64,000 bases of DNA from Balanoglossus misakiensis (taxonomy: Eukaryota; Hemichordata): positions 5,704,001 to 5,768,000 of the forward strand of contig CM082580.2 of assembly GCA_040954595.2 (NCBI GenBank), given 5' to 3'. Of this stretch, positions 11,401 through 24,603 are shown piece by piece. The number at the start of each line of letters is the position of its first letter. Positions within the stretch are counted from its first letter, which is position 1. The notes beneath the pieces are model-generated. The model did no database searches and was not told the origin of the DNA. It saw only the letters and a list, made by a program, of their open reading frames with translations. Both the position numbers and the translations under genes were made by a program.

Positions 11401-14400
11401 TTAAATACAGAGAAACTGTTTTCCTTGCACTGAATACAGAGAAACTGTTTTCTATTTTTACGAATCGAAGGTCTTTACAACTTGTTTTCACAAAATGGTG
11501 CTATTAAAACTTCCACACTCACCACGTTAGACTTGCACACTAACAATGCTTGAAGCACATGACATGCAATGCTACCATGTGAAATATACCAAGCAACTAC
11601 CTCTGCCACCAATTTCACCATTTCTCAAAAGCACGCTGACCTTTCTGAACTCTACATGCTCTGAGAAATCTTGTCACTGTGGTCATGGCTGAACAAAGAC
11701 AGTCAGGTGAAGGTCAAATGTACTACTTCCCTCTGAAATACATCTATTGTTAGAAAGTGAGGTTGTTTACCAGTCAGTGTATCCATAGAATGAGAGTCAT
11801 GGTCAGTATGGCTCTTATCAGTCTGCTTTGACAAGATCTCAACGTAATTTATTTTTCACAATTACTTCCATTTATCATGGATTGTGATAGCATCTGACAT
11901 ATAGGGTACTTGATTAGGGGACTGACCAATCGAGGTATAAAAACCAATTTGAGCAAAATAAGATGGGTGTGGCTTCCATAACATTGTTTGTATAAATGGA
12001 CACATTGAGGACATGAAATACTCATCAGAACTAACTGTTAGAATTTAATTAGAACCAAACAGCAAGTGTACCGCACATCTCATTCTAACTTTTGATTTGA
12101 CAACTTGAGTCTTCTGAGAAAACTTTTGATTGATCTTGAGTTTGCGATCAAAAGTTTGCTTTTGAATATAAAATGTTTTGCACTTTGCAGCTTCTGAACA
12201 TGACCCAAGCTAGAATTCACAAGAAAGGTGGTAATTCTTCAGAGATATCAGCAATCAGGCTAAAGGGGCACAAACGCTTTCACTTATCGACACCTCTCTT
12301 ATTTTAATATGCAAAGCACACAATGTCACATCCTGAAGGCTGAAGCAGTAAAAGCATCTTCAGTGTAGTGGCAAGAATGTTTTCCCACACACATATGTAC
12401 AATGGCGCGGGAGGGTTCCCCCGACCTTTGACTTCGCGGTCACCCTAACCCTACCCACGCTGGTGCATGAAACAAAGGGCATAAAAAGAAACACGAGTAA
12501 CATTACAAATCTCGACCACATGGCTCTTTTTGAAGTGGCTTTGTCATACGCGAAAAGGGGGAAAGTTAAAACCACTAAGAAATGAGTCAGCGTTACAAAG
12601 ACGAGCATACCACCGAGCGCTCAGATATCAAAGAATGGGCCACGCTACAAGAAGCACAATTACGCTCTCCAGTTCTTGTATATTTTCAGCGATACTTTTA
12701 AGACTCAACATCCGAATCACTTGTTAACATCTCTACACGAGAACCACTTCAGTGCATGAACGTGTATGACATAAATATTATCAGAACGTCACTCCCCAAG
12801 TTGTATCGCATTCGCAGCATGGTAATGGTGAAATTGGAAGGATTCCAAAGACAGGCTACAGAACATTAGCAGGACGCTGCATGTACGTCATTGACACAGA
12901 CAGTAAACATGCACATTTGATCGCAAATAGCATCTACATTGTATTTTTGATAGTAAGATCTTACGAAGAAGACATCATCTGGAAATGCTGGCTGAGCCAG
13001 TCTAATGCCAGAGTACTGAACACTGCAGCTGCTGCTATTCCTTTGCTATTTCACTCCTAACTACAAAATATAACCAAAGAAATGGGTCCAGTGATCATTG
13101 ATTGACAGAAAACCTCATTACCAATGAACCCCCCCCCCCACCCCAAAGCTTTCTTTGATGGCTTCCACGTACCATAACCAGAATATCATTATGTCCATGA
13201 CTTCCAATACAGAATTCTTCCACTATAGAACTGCAAAGAGGATTGGCATAGTCATAGTGGCTATGTACAAGTTCTAATTTATCACTTACCATAGAACTGC
13301 ATAAAACTATTGGAATAAAATATTGGAATGGTGTCTGTTTTAATGGATTCGTTCCATGTAATCACACACTTAGAGATAAAACTGAATCTGTCAAACAGCA
13401 CTACAATCCCAAACTTTCAACGGGGTGATATATTCTCCAAACACTATTTGACAAATGACTGTGAAATAATTGATTAATACATCACATCCTACATTTGGCT
13501 GTGCAGGAAGGCATGTAAATTCACAATGCGACATTTAGGAAACCATTTTAGTTCCCTTTCCTGTCGTTTGGCCATGTATCATTTGCCGACTTCCTCCAAA
13601 TGCAGATTTCTACATTCACGTTATTTCCAATTCTGAGTAAAAGCATACAATTTTAAAGAGGTAATTTAATGGTATAAAACCAGCAGACATCCTAAATTAT
13701 ATTCACAAAAGGGTAATTTCCTTTATAAAGTTTAGAAAAATCAGTCTGACATTCAAAGATTACTATATGATACTCTATGTGTACAGTAAATAATCATAAT
13801 GACTCCGTGAGTACGAGGAGTACATCATGTATGCCAACTTATCAACTATGAGATTGGGAAAGCGTGCATGAAATGTGGAATACCAGAGTTTGATTTGAAC
13901 AACCTGACCCCAAAGTAGGAGCAAACTGACAAGTTCTAATCTGTCAACAATGCAACACTGGTGAACTGTGAACATATTCTGCGGACCATTTATCAAACAA
14001 ACAGACACGTCCCACACACTAACATTCAATGAACTCTGAACTTTAGCCTATTCGACATGTTTGTCTGACATGACGTGGCCTACATGTACACATCAACCCC
14101 CTTTTTTTGTCCAAAAATCAAAAGTTACAGATGAAAACAACTGACAGTGACGCTACCCAAGTTAGTGTGTCCATGTTTATGAGCAAAATCACATTGTATT
14201 CCTTTACCACAGGAGCACTGAATACTTTGCAATATACACATAGAACCAAAATTCATTTTATACAAAGATGATGGTATTAACCTTGGCATACAGACCAAAA
14301 AAAGAAACCGGAAAGAACCACGACAAACAGATACCAGCAGATGTGAACACAGCCACGATGAAATCAACATAGTTAATTCAATACAAGGTAACGCTACAAC

Positions 14401-17184
14401 GCAGAAACAGCAACTGGGAGAATTTTTGCCCCATTGAACTGCCATCCACATACAATGTATTAAAGGACACCCCAATGTCAAACCATGTGGGGTATCACCC
14501 TTCATCTGATCGAGAACTGATTGTTTCCATCAGTCAGAATGAGGCCGTGGTAATGCTGGTTGACCGCTTCGATAAAACATGTCCACGAAACTTAAACCAT
14601 CTGACAGCACCATCTGAGTGTGTCCCAGAAATTTATTTCAACAATCTTTCTATAACGAGGTTTTATATCAGCTACTGCGGATATTCTAGATCATATTTCT
14701 CCTTACATCAGACACTAAGCCATGATGTATCCTCCATGCACGTAGCTCATGACAGAATGACAAGAGAAATTAATAACACAGATGCTTTGAATTGCGACTC
14801 GCCTATCTCATTCTCACATCAATTCATGAAGACAAATAAGGATGAAATATTCTTACATATTTGTGATGTACATAGTTTACATTATTCCGACGTGAGAAAA
14901 GAAGGCAAGTGTCAGGGCAGTACGAGTGTCAAAAGTCTCAGTGAACAAGCCCCTGTTGACAGATATTAAAAGTTGGAAAATGCCTGTCATTGGATGATGG
15001 TACATGTTGTTTTCTGGTATTGTTCATTATCTGTCGTGTCACTGAGGTTCTGAAATCATTTTGATCTAAACTTTCTTGCAAATGATCCATTAATAACTGT
15101 ACGCTGTGCCGTTTTATCTAAATAATTTGGCTTATCTGCTCAAATTCAGCAATGTGTAAGGAATGGATGACTCATTCTTTTCTTGATGAATGCAATAAAT
15201 AACACCATATAGTAGTGAGCCTAGAACTAATTGGATTGCAAATAACAAGTTTACACTGGGTAATATGTACAACGTCAGTTATGTCAACTGATATTTTTAT
15301 CAAGTTGACATGAGCAACATTGCATAAACGTCACTGACTAGCACAACACAACACAGCAATGCTACCACTCTAAGTCACTTTTGACTTAATATCTACAAAG
15401 TTTGGAAAATAAGCATAAATGCATGAAAGCAATGTCAGTTGTGATGATTTTATTATGTGCCCATTGTGCACTGTAATATCGCTGACCATCCATACTGTCA
15501 ATAACATTTTCCAAAGTAGTGTGACAGTGACTTGAGATCACAGAGCTGACTAGCACTATACTGCAACAGGACAGAGAGTGCATCTATTTCACTTTCAAAC
15601 ACGGCAAGTGTAATATCTCTCCAAACTTGGCACAGAACAAGCACAACAGATGGTGGACAATTCATTAGAATTTTGATTTACAATATACAGGTAGATGGAA
15701 CTCAGTCAATTAAGACCATTGCCTGCAGCTTAACTACATGTACCATCACAATGCAATGCACTGTATATACATGATCTTGTAAGGAATGAACAGCCCTTAG
15801 ACTATTACAGAAATTGCTTTAGGAACAAGTCACTGTTATAATTTGTCTGAATATTGGATACTTATATGTATGATTTACTACTAAAAATGCTATCTTACTC
15901 ACTTTTTTATACATTTCTCACTATCACAGCCTGACGGAACTAGGCGATAAAATGTTATTTTGAGATAATGATTTTACAATACATCTGACTGTGTAATGTA
16001 TAGGGATGATTACAATGTACATACATTGTACATTGTACTATTGTATTTTTCTTATCCTGAAATGACAGAAGAGCTAATTTTACAATACGTGTAACACTAA
16101 CAGTCAGGAGTCTAGAATCATTTCAATCAATTCCTTCTGCGTCTCATGTCTTTCATTCATAACAACACAATCATCACTACATCTCATATCAACTGTAGGT
16201 TGAGTTCATAAAAATCTAAATGATGCATAGATATCTCAATTTAATCAACAGGCATTATCTTCATTCAAAAGCAGTTACCGGTATGTCATTTAAAAGTTAA
16301 ACCATGCTTCAATTGGTATCTGAATCTGATAACCAATAGTGTTGGTTAGTATTTAGCAAAACTCAACACAACCCTCCTCTGGGCCAGAATAGTAAGTCTC
16401 ACTGGGAAATATATATGATCTGTGGTACTGCTATCACAACCAATGTGCTAATATTAATTTTGCCACCTTATTTTCTAACAGAACATTGACTTTAATATTC
16501 CTGTTGACCCCAGCGTACAAATTACATGTGGTCAAAAGATCTGCATGTCGATTCACTACTTAGAAAAAATAACAACTGGTATACTGGAAATGCTATACAG
16601 TCCAGTCACATATTTCAAGCGACCTACACCTATGACCTAATTCACTTGTTACAATGCACATGTTGTAATTTATCAGACAGAAATGTCATGCTTGCCATAT
16701 TTTAAATCTTTCAATATAAAGGGGGCTCTGAAAGTGGCCTTGAACCAATTATCTGTAAGGCTAAGCAGAATAAAAACACTCATCTATGGAATCATAGGTT
16801 TGAAAACTCCAGCGCTTGCTGGTGTTCCATCTGCCCAAAATGGACGCTACTGGTGCTTGTTCGCATTCTGGCACCATAGCTTTGATTTCTTCAAACTTCA
16901 GCCAGTTAATGATCCCATCACTGGTTGATGATGGACTGTTCTCACAACACCTTTTACAGACACACCTGGTTCATGTATATTCACTTGCCCTGTCCTTAAT
17001 TACTTAACTTTGTGATGGCACTGTGCAAAGTTCAAAGTAGCAGAGTTTGAAACAAAGCAAAACAATCCATTCTATTTTTTCTATGGACCTGAGGTCTTCG
17101 AAATGAAAAGCAGTTGTGAAAGTGTTTACAGTCGCCTTTACCAAAGAAATAACCATAAAGTGACAAGAAGGTTTCACAAAGGAA

Positions 17185-17571
17185 GACATGGTTTTCGGAA
17201 TGAAATATGAAAGTGGGTGGAGTGGAACGGTTGAGTGTATTGGAATGCAACCGCAATTGTGGAGAAATGTCCTATATGCTTGTTCGGCAAGCCTTATTGT
17301 GAAAAGAAATTCATAAACAAGACACCACCGTTTTCACCATAGAGAATGTAACACATGTATGAGTAATGCTGTGGAAGGGAAAACAAAAGTGTAATGTGAT
17401 CATAACAAACCGGGTGCTCTTTTGAAAGAAACAAAAGTCACTAAAATGTTGTTTGGTTATTTTCTTTCTTTTGGTGGGCTTTTTAATATTCTGCTCACTA
17501 AAATGACACATGACAACATTTTTCAGTGAGAAAATCAACAAAACCCCCCTCAGAAAAAAATAAAATAACCA
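17185..17571 (-). repeat. 0.4-kb dispersed repeat, copy 2 (inverted)
   Basis: This is the reverse complement of 1497-1897. The palindromic GGTTATTTTC module lies here at about 17455-17571 and the unique part at 17185-17455. The two copies end at the same points on both sides, which supports a discrete element rather than chance similarity. Confidence 0.75.
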
Positions 17572-19810
17572 AGTCCTTCCGACAAGTCAACATTGTCCGT
17601 CCTTGACAAATCTAGCAGTCAGTAGAAATCACTGCTTGCACTGCAAAAAGCTGTTGAGGTTTCCCATATCCATCTAACTGCAAATAACTTTTAGCATCAA
17701 ATGTCAATTGCTCTACCAGACAGACATAAAGTAATGACACTCTTGACCTCTCTATTTGTGTGCAAATTATTATTGAGTACCCAATACAGCATGTTTCTGT
17801 AGATAAAATTCTCAGTGTAAACAAAACAAGTTTCATGTATCTCCTCTGTTGACTCTTTTGAAATATCAAATACATGTTCTTATTTGCCTTTTGAATAAAA
17901 AAAATGTGGCTGTTACTTCTGATCTTTTGTTATTGATCATTGGAGTGCACTCTTCTCTCACAATCTCAGCATAAATCATATGGACTGTGATGGTCTATGA
18001 AAAAGGGAACTGAGAGAAGATTTCTTAAAGGGTAGAAACAAATCTCCTATTAACGGACATCAAATCAAATATCAAATCACAGTCTGACCAGCTAAAATTT
18101 AGCTTCGGTCCAGGTCTGGGGTTCATAGTGTTCACAGCGTCACAATGTAATGAAAACTGAGAGGTTTGTAATAAACTGGGGAAAATTAAATTGGTTTACA
18201 TGTATTTAATGTAAATTGTTTACTGTCTTATTAGTAAGAAAAATTGGTTCACTTTATTTTGCATGGCAAACAAGTATGTACAATAATGAAAATAGCCTAT
18301 CTGCAAAGTTCAACACACTCTAACAAGGGGTGGATGCATACAGACAAATATTGGAAGTCACACCTGCTTATGATGTCCTAAATCCTAAGGACAGCACATG
18401 TAGACATTATTTACCCCATAAAATTGATTTACGTTTTACACAAACACATATGAGTGGTCATCGCCATGTGCAGCAGGTATGGAATAAACAAACCAATGGC
18501 ATTTTCAAAATTTCTCTATCTTAGGAATGGGAGACGGGAAAACTTATTCCAAAAAAAGTTTATCGGTATCTTCCCACAGGAGTCCCAAATATCTAACAGA
18601 AATTAGATAACTACAATATATGAACCTTGAAATGCTCACAATTGTAAACAAAACTCGCACTTGTATATATTCTGAGTGAAGATTAAAGACTTTCTCAATA
18701 CATTGTATATGTATATATAAGTCAACATAATCTGACCTTCCAAGATTTGATGACCAGTCTCAAATTTTCTACTATACAAATACCAGTTCACATCAGTAAC
18801 TACAAGGTCTACTCAGACATATCATTTTCCCTTATACATGTACGGTTAACTATGGGAACCTGGCCTTGAATTCTTTCAACAGTTCTTTCATTACATTCAA
18901 TGTGAATGAAAATTCTGACACTTTCAGACAAACCTTACACACAAGGGAGAGAGTCAAGAATTTTCTGCCTCCATTCATTCAAATCAGTAACTTCTAATAA
19001 CAGCACCGACTTTATTGTAACTACTGGGGCTGCACCATTCACCACTAACACAGGTCAGACATCAATCAAACAACCTTCTTGACACCTTTGAGAATCACCC
19101 ATCAAACAGAGAGCCTCAGATTTATGGTTCAGCATGTGGGAACAGAATGTATCTTCGATGCACAATAAAGCAGCATTTAGGTTAATGCAGTATTTTTGTT
19201 TGTCAATGAGGTGATTGTCTACTTGCCTGCATAATCCCCAATTTCATTCAGCGTTCCAAACATGGCTAGACAAGAACATGCAGGAAAGGTGCCTTTATTC
19301 GTAAATAATAGGAAATCCGTAAATTAACCATGATGAAAACTTGTTTGTCTACTTTTTTAAAAGAAAGACTAGACTTTTAAGAAAATATTTCCCAAATTTT
19401 ACTACATAGGAGTAACTGGAGAATGCTTGTGAATATATTCAACATACTTATCAGAGATGAGCTTACACTTTATATTCATCAAATCTGTAGATGTTTGCTA
19501 TTCACATAAACTTATACCCTGACTTAAATTAACAATCAAGCTACAGTCAATAACCATACAGGTAAGTCTATGTTTCTCTATTCAATAGCACGATCTACAG
19601 CAAATGCCTGGTTGTCAAAAATCTTGTTTAGCAGAACAGTGACAAGTCAGTTCTCTTTATGAATCATGCTGTTCACGCTACAAAGAACAATACATTGACA
19701 GACCAGACTCTGACTATTAATAATAATAACCATGTGATATTGATTTTCTGAATGGATGTGACTGCAGGGCAACAGGTGCAGTACAGCCTACAGGTATACC
19801 AACATATTCA

Positions 19811-19908
19811 TGTAGGGTACGGCGATGGCTTTTACTTCACGGTACACTGGTGTGAGGCGACAGCATAAGAATACCGTACCGCGAAGTAAATACGTCCCGT
19901 ACCCTACA
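19811..19908. repeat. hairpin element with imperfect inverted repeats
   Basis: The ends are TGTAGGGTACGG and CCGTACCCTACA, a perfect 12-bp inverted repeat about 98 bp apart. A second inner pair, TTTACTTCACGGTAC against GTACCGCGAAGTAAA, extends the fold after an unpaired stretch. This is the form of a small inverted-repeat transposon. I could not find a convincing target-site duplication. Confidence 0.55.
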
Positions 19909-20592
19909 TCTGACTTTAATCAGATTGTTTCTGTACAAAACCCATCATCTGCAATTCACAATATTCCACATCTACCGTAATTCTAACTCATGATTACTGT
20001 ACATCAATAAACTTGGGGTTCTGTTCATTGCGAACATGTTCAGACCAACACTAAACTACTTCCAGTGAAAGTGCTGAAGCAATTTTTGTTTTCAACAAAA
20101 GAAACAACTCCATTGCATTTTTATATGTCCATACCGATCATGGGTGATTCCCACAGAAGCTGCTCATTAGAGCAACTCAGCTAAAACTTACATTTCCATT
20201 TGAAGAGTATGTACATGTGATATATACAACCAATGCTTACATGCATAGCCTGTTGAGAATGGTAACAAGGTCACTTGTACAATATACAAGAACCAAACAA
20301 ATAGCTTCACACTAATACCACATTCATCAATATTTGCGCCCATTTTGACATCAGATTTCGAATCAAAAGCAAGCTCTGTGCAATAATGGGTAGCTAAAAA
20401 CAGCAGTGTCCTTCCTGCCAATAAAGGGACAGTGATTTGCCCAAAATACAAAATTCCAGAAAGGCTACTGCCCCATCCCAGAGGCCACATTAGGGGAATC
20501 TGTGTGGGCTGGCAAGTCAAAAATGAACTGTTTTGACCTTAAATGGTTAGTTAAGTAAGTGCAGTTTTCTAGGTTCAGCCAACCCAACTTAC

Positions 20593-20631
20593 CTTTCTCG
20601 CACGGTCCGTGTCTTCAATTTTACTCGCCAT
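20593..20631 (-). CDS. candidate first coding exon of an unidentified minus-strand gene
   Basis: An ATG in good context (GCCATGG) opens 13 codons, MASKIEDTDRARK, directly followed by a consensus donor AAG|GTAAGT. It sits at the edge of a CpG-richer stretch (about 20600-21350), as a promoter-proximal exon would. I do not recognise the peptide and could not find the next exon downstream (lower coordinates) with confidence. One weak candidate is 20190-20250, which has a pyrimidine tract and CAG acceptor. It may also be a chance ATG-donor pair. Confidence 0.35.
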
Positions 20632-21350
20632 GGCTCTAAACTTAGTAACGAACGGTGTCAATGTAAGGAACTGGTCACACCTTTACGCTTAGGTGTCAAT
20701 CCCATTGTGGGACGTTTTGGAGTTTGATAACTTCGTGCAACTATCACAACAACAACGCTGACATATCCAGATTTAACCAATGACTCGACTTCTTCTGAGA
20801 ATAAAACCCGGGCAACGATAAAAATCCAGCCGACGGCTAACTTTCTTCCTTCTTGCTGACGACCGACAACAAGTGAAATTCTTTCCGCGGAATGTTTATT
20901 TTGGCGGCTCTCTCAACCTTCACTTTTCAACTTCCGCACAGACAGACAGACCGAAATGAACGCTGAGATCCTGTGGCGAAAACTACGACATATATGCGTA
21001 TCCGTCTGTTTCCGGTGAAGTACACGAGCCGAGAAGAGCTATCGGGCCGAAAGTGTCAAGCGAGCGATTGTTTACAGTTTGCGTAGCAGCTCCATGCAGA
21101 AGACAACTTTACTACAGTGCAGAGGGACTCGCTGATAACGTGAATGGTATACACCCCACGATCCGACAATTCCCTCTGTTTCAAACGGCCTGGTCGAATC
21201 ACACGACGTCTGACGGCACTCCTGGGTTATCAGACGAGTCCCTGCACTAGGAAACGTTGACTGCTGTTGACGAAATCAGGCAAAAATTCGCAGGATATCC
21301 GAGACATCTGTAAGTCAGTTCAAGCACAACAGACCAAAACCTGACCGAAG
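20632..21350. promoter_or_regulatory. CpG-rich putative promoter region
   Basis: CpG dinucleotides are clearly denser here than in the flanking DNA, with a CCAAT-like ACCAATGACTC at about 20777. It lies immediately upstream of the candidate minus-strand exon at 20593-20631. A short plus-strand ORF (21053-21250) has no recognisable domain. The promoter call is inferred from composition and position only. Confidence 0.35.
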
Positions 21351-22285
21351 ACATTAATATTCATGTCGACTGAAACGAGAGGTGTAAAACTTATTATGAT
21401 TGGCTGAATTGGATTTCCCGATGTTCCATTTATGTCGCTAGAAATGTCTTCCGTTACAGCAACCTTGTGAAACTAGCATTCTTAATGTATATTTTTTATA
21501 AGCACAATAGTTCATTCCAAAATTAACTAATTAGTATGATGACAAAGACGAAGGCGAATGGGTTACTGAGAATATAGCCGAGCCAATCAGATAGTCTATT
21601 TCGTGGAGGGTGCGACAACTGACCTTTGATACCACGTGACCTATATTTTTCCTGGCCCATTTTATAACTTTTGTGGGTGGCGCGCGGCAAGGAGATGATA
21701 CACGTGCCTGTGCTTTGATGTTTGTGCGTGCTGGGATATTGGCAGACATGTGAAATAACAACGTGCTGTTCTTTGTAAACTGAGCATACGCATAAATAAC
21801 GTTCGAAGGAAGGGAGTGACATGATATTCACAGAGCTACACCACTGGGTGTGTACGTGTACGGTACACGTGCACGAAACTACGAACAGAATGATGCAGCT
21901 ACTCGTTGCACTCTCGACATTGTGCTTTACTTGGCAGAAATTCGCATTTTGAAAGATCGCATGAGCCGGTGTCTTTAAACGGTAGTTCTTTGCGGCTAAT
22001 GGTATACATCCGACAAATATAATTCTATAATTTCTTGGTCACTCAGACTCAATCGGAATTCCTGAGATCTCACACTTTTGTGACAAACAAACGAATCGAT
22101 TGCTATACCTGTGGGTGGCGCACTAGGCCAGAAACGCTCCACACCATGCGCAAGAAAACACTCGTGGAAAAAAAATCTTAATTTTTTGCCCATATGCATT
22201 TCCCCATAACATTCGGTAAATTCAGTTGAAAGTGCAGGGTAGTTCAATCCCTATTTGGTAACGTGAAAGTGGAGTTGTCCATTTA
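21351..22285. other. spacer without a supported gene
   Basis: No coding potential or repeat that I can support was found here. Confidence 0.4.
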
Positions 22286-22477
22286 TATAACTATTAGACT
22301 CTCTCACAGCCCACGGCTCGCTACAAGGCTCTTCACTGATGCGCCCTCAACTGTTAAGCAAAGGAGAAGCCCCATATGGTGTTGTGTAGCGAACCTACCC
22401 TCTGCGGGCACACATGCAATCAGTCCATACGCCTGCATGGACGACGAGAGGGGCTGTGAGAGAGTCTATATAACTAT
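22286..22477. mobile_element. MITE with 18-bp terminal inverted repeats and 9-bp target duplication
   Basis: Positions 22295-22312 (TAGACTCTCTCACAGCCC) and 22451-22468 are exact inverted copies. The 9 bp TATAACTAT sits flush outside both ends (22286-22294 and 22469-22477). The element is 174 bp long and has no coding capacity. Perfect termini plus an exact duplication indicate a transposase-moved, fairly recent insertion. A 9-bp duplication is characteristic of Mutator-like (MULE) transposases, which is the inferred superfamily. A diverged, internally shortened relative lies near 49950-50037. Confidence 0.85.
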
Positions 22478-22582
22478 CTAATAAACATCGTTCAGAAACC
22501 ATCTGTACAAGGGACTATTTTAATGCTTGAGATGTAAAAATGCACACACGAGCAATACCAGTCATACAGGTTGTGAGAGAAT

Positions 22583-22588
22583 TTTATT
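22583..22588 (-). other. putative poly(A) signal, possibly of HPRT
   Basis: AATAAA on the minus strand is followed about 35 nt later by a GTGTGTGCATTTTT downstream element. It could end a roughly 2-kb HPRT 3' UTR (stop codon at 24604). Other AATAAA hexamers occur closer to the stop (near 23310 and 23628), so the site actually used is uncertain. Confidence 0.3.
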
Positions 22589-24603
22589 CACAAATAATTT
22601 GACAAAGAAAGAACACTGTTAAAGTGCACCCTATGTTAATGTTTCTAAAGTTGGTACAAAATCAGCATCAACCAAGTCTTTGATTTCTTCTCTTTTGGGC
22701 ATGTTTTGCCAGTCAAAAATCATGAATTCAGTATTAACATTTAAAAGCCTTGAAAACTCTCAATTGATACCGACCCCTTGATGGCTGATAATGGTAATTG
22801 TGTATTTGACTACAGCATGATTTTTTTTACAAATAATTACAAACAGTATCTACATATCATTATCTAATAAACAGATAATGTACTCACTCGGCTAATACAA
22901 GAAGCAAGGGTTTGTTCTTGACAAGAGAGAGTTAAAGAAAAGTCCAGCTACAAGAAAACTTACTACAAGTTTGTTATATTTTGACAAGGTATGCAGCATA
23001 AAAAAGCAAACTGCCCAAGAGGTTATTGAATTTCAGGTTTTTCTTGCCAAAAGGTCAAGCATTGATTGGCAACACAATAGGCCACATGCAATACAGATGC
23101 ATCCACAAACTATGAGGGCGCTCTTTTGTTGAACGAAACCCCTTTGGTACAAGCAATTCAGTGCAATTCAATTTTTTCATTAGTTTTGAACTAAAGTATG
23201 ATACAGCAAATAACTTTCTTCCCTGAACATCAATAGCTTTCCCACATTTGGGGAGATCACCATGAAAAGCCATAGTGACTTCTATGCAGAGTTATGGTGA
23301 ATGTAAAGGAATTTATTGTGCCCATATAGAAACTTTATATTTTTCTAATCCAAAAGACAACTCCAATGCGCATTTAAAACTATCAAGATAAATACAAAAA
23401 GAAACACATGCTGTGACTTACCCAAACTTTTTTTAAAATGTGACCTTGACATAAAGTCTTTCACCACTGAACCATATTTTTTTTTTCACAAAATAAAACT
23501 ACCACCACGCTTATCCCTGAGTCACTCGGCAGGCAAGTTGTTTTTCCTGACCTGTACCTTCAGAGTATGCCAAAATCATTTCAGTGAATTAATTCCCAAG
23601 ATGGCACCATGGATATTCGTGACCCATTTATTATAACTCTGTAATACCACAGAATACTATCTATACCCATGGATAAAAAATGCTGGTGTTTGACAATTGC
23701 GATCCAAACATTTGAGAATCTCCATTCAACATGTACTTCACATTAAAGGGAAGGGGTCGTCGCGCAGCGTGGGTGTCCCCCTTGACGAGAATATGTCCTC
23801 TTATACCAGCGCAAACCTCACTGCAGTCGCCACTACCTACTAGGACCTTCAGTTGCTGTCATGCCCAGTCTACACTACGGTTGACTGCTTCGTTCATTCT
23901 AAGAATTATCTTATTTGAGGAATTTGTGGATGAATTGTAATGTTTATAAACAAACAAACGTGGCGCGACGACCCCTTCACTTTTAGCATCCTGTTTTTCC
24001 CATAATGCCCAAGAATGAAAAGCTGTCATTGGTCTACCAGTTAATATGACTCATGTATAGATTTGAGGTAGATAAAAGATGAAAATAATATACATCACTG
24101 CAATCTCAATATGACACTGACATGACCTGTTTCTGACCTCAACTAGAACAACATCAAATCAATAGATTCTTTGTTGACATGCTTGGAAACAGATAGCAAG
24201 TCACCCCCCCCCCCCCACCTTCCGTGAAAAAACAAAGCATCTGATAAGTGAATAAAACAGTTACAAAATTATGCAAATGAATTGGTGTCCAACCAATAGC
24301 AGGACACTTCAGTCGTTCTGTACGGATAAGCACACCCATATGAACGCATCGTATCCCCACTGTATTGGACTCCGTGTACAGACTTGATACACAAACCCGA
24401 TATACTGTACAATAGAAGGCCATATTGAATTATGGCATTAGGTGTGTAATAATAATAATATGGTGTGCGCTATGTAGCTGGCCAGACAGTGTAACTTATA
24501 CCACAACATCAGAATATGTTTCTTCAAACACCCAGATATAGGATTCAAACGGATAAATTAGACGACTGGATATTTGTTGACAGCGCCAATCCCGTCATCT
24601 CTT

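Larger units (their letters stand above)
5492..20592. other. 15-kb region without a supportable gene
   Basis: Both strands were read. The open frames here (for example 8048-8476 plus, 14475-14969 plus, 6125-6517 minus) have low-complexity composition, no recognisable domain and lengths expected by chance at this AT content. The region may hold introns or a long 3' UTR of the minus-strand gene whose candidate first exon is at 20593-20631, but I could not trace further exons. It contains the second copy of the 0.4-kb repeat (17185-17571), a hairpin element (19811-19908) and a poly-C tract near 13130. Confidence 0.5.

Noticed and set aside
12439-12456. Telomere-like CACCCTAACCCTACCC
   Set aside because: Only about two units; too short to call an interstitial telomere.
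13129-13145. Poly-C tracts here and near 24206, 33067, 38600 and 58661
   Set aside because: Simple homopolymers; only the 38600 tract belongs to a defined repeat.
14475-14969. 164-codon plus-strand ORF
   Set aside because: No domain, biased but non-protein-like composition, no splice or promoter context. One ORF of this length is expected by chance in 64 kb of AT-rich DNA.
23055-23273. Minus-strand ORF MAFHGDLPKCGKAIDVQG
   Set aside because: Lies within the presumed HPRT 3' UTR, no domain recognised and no splice context.
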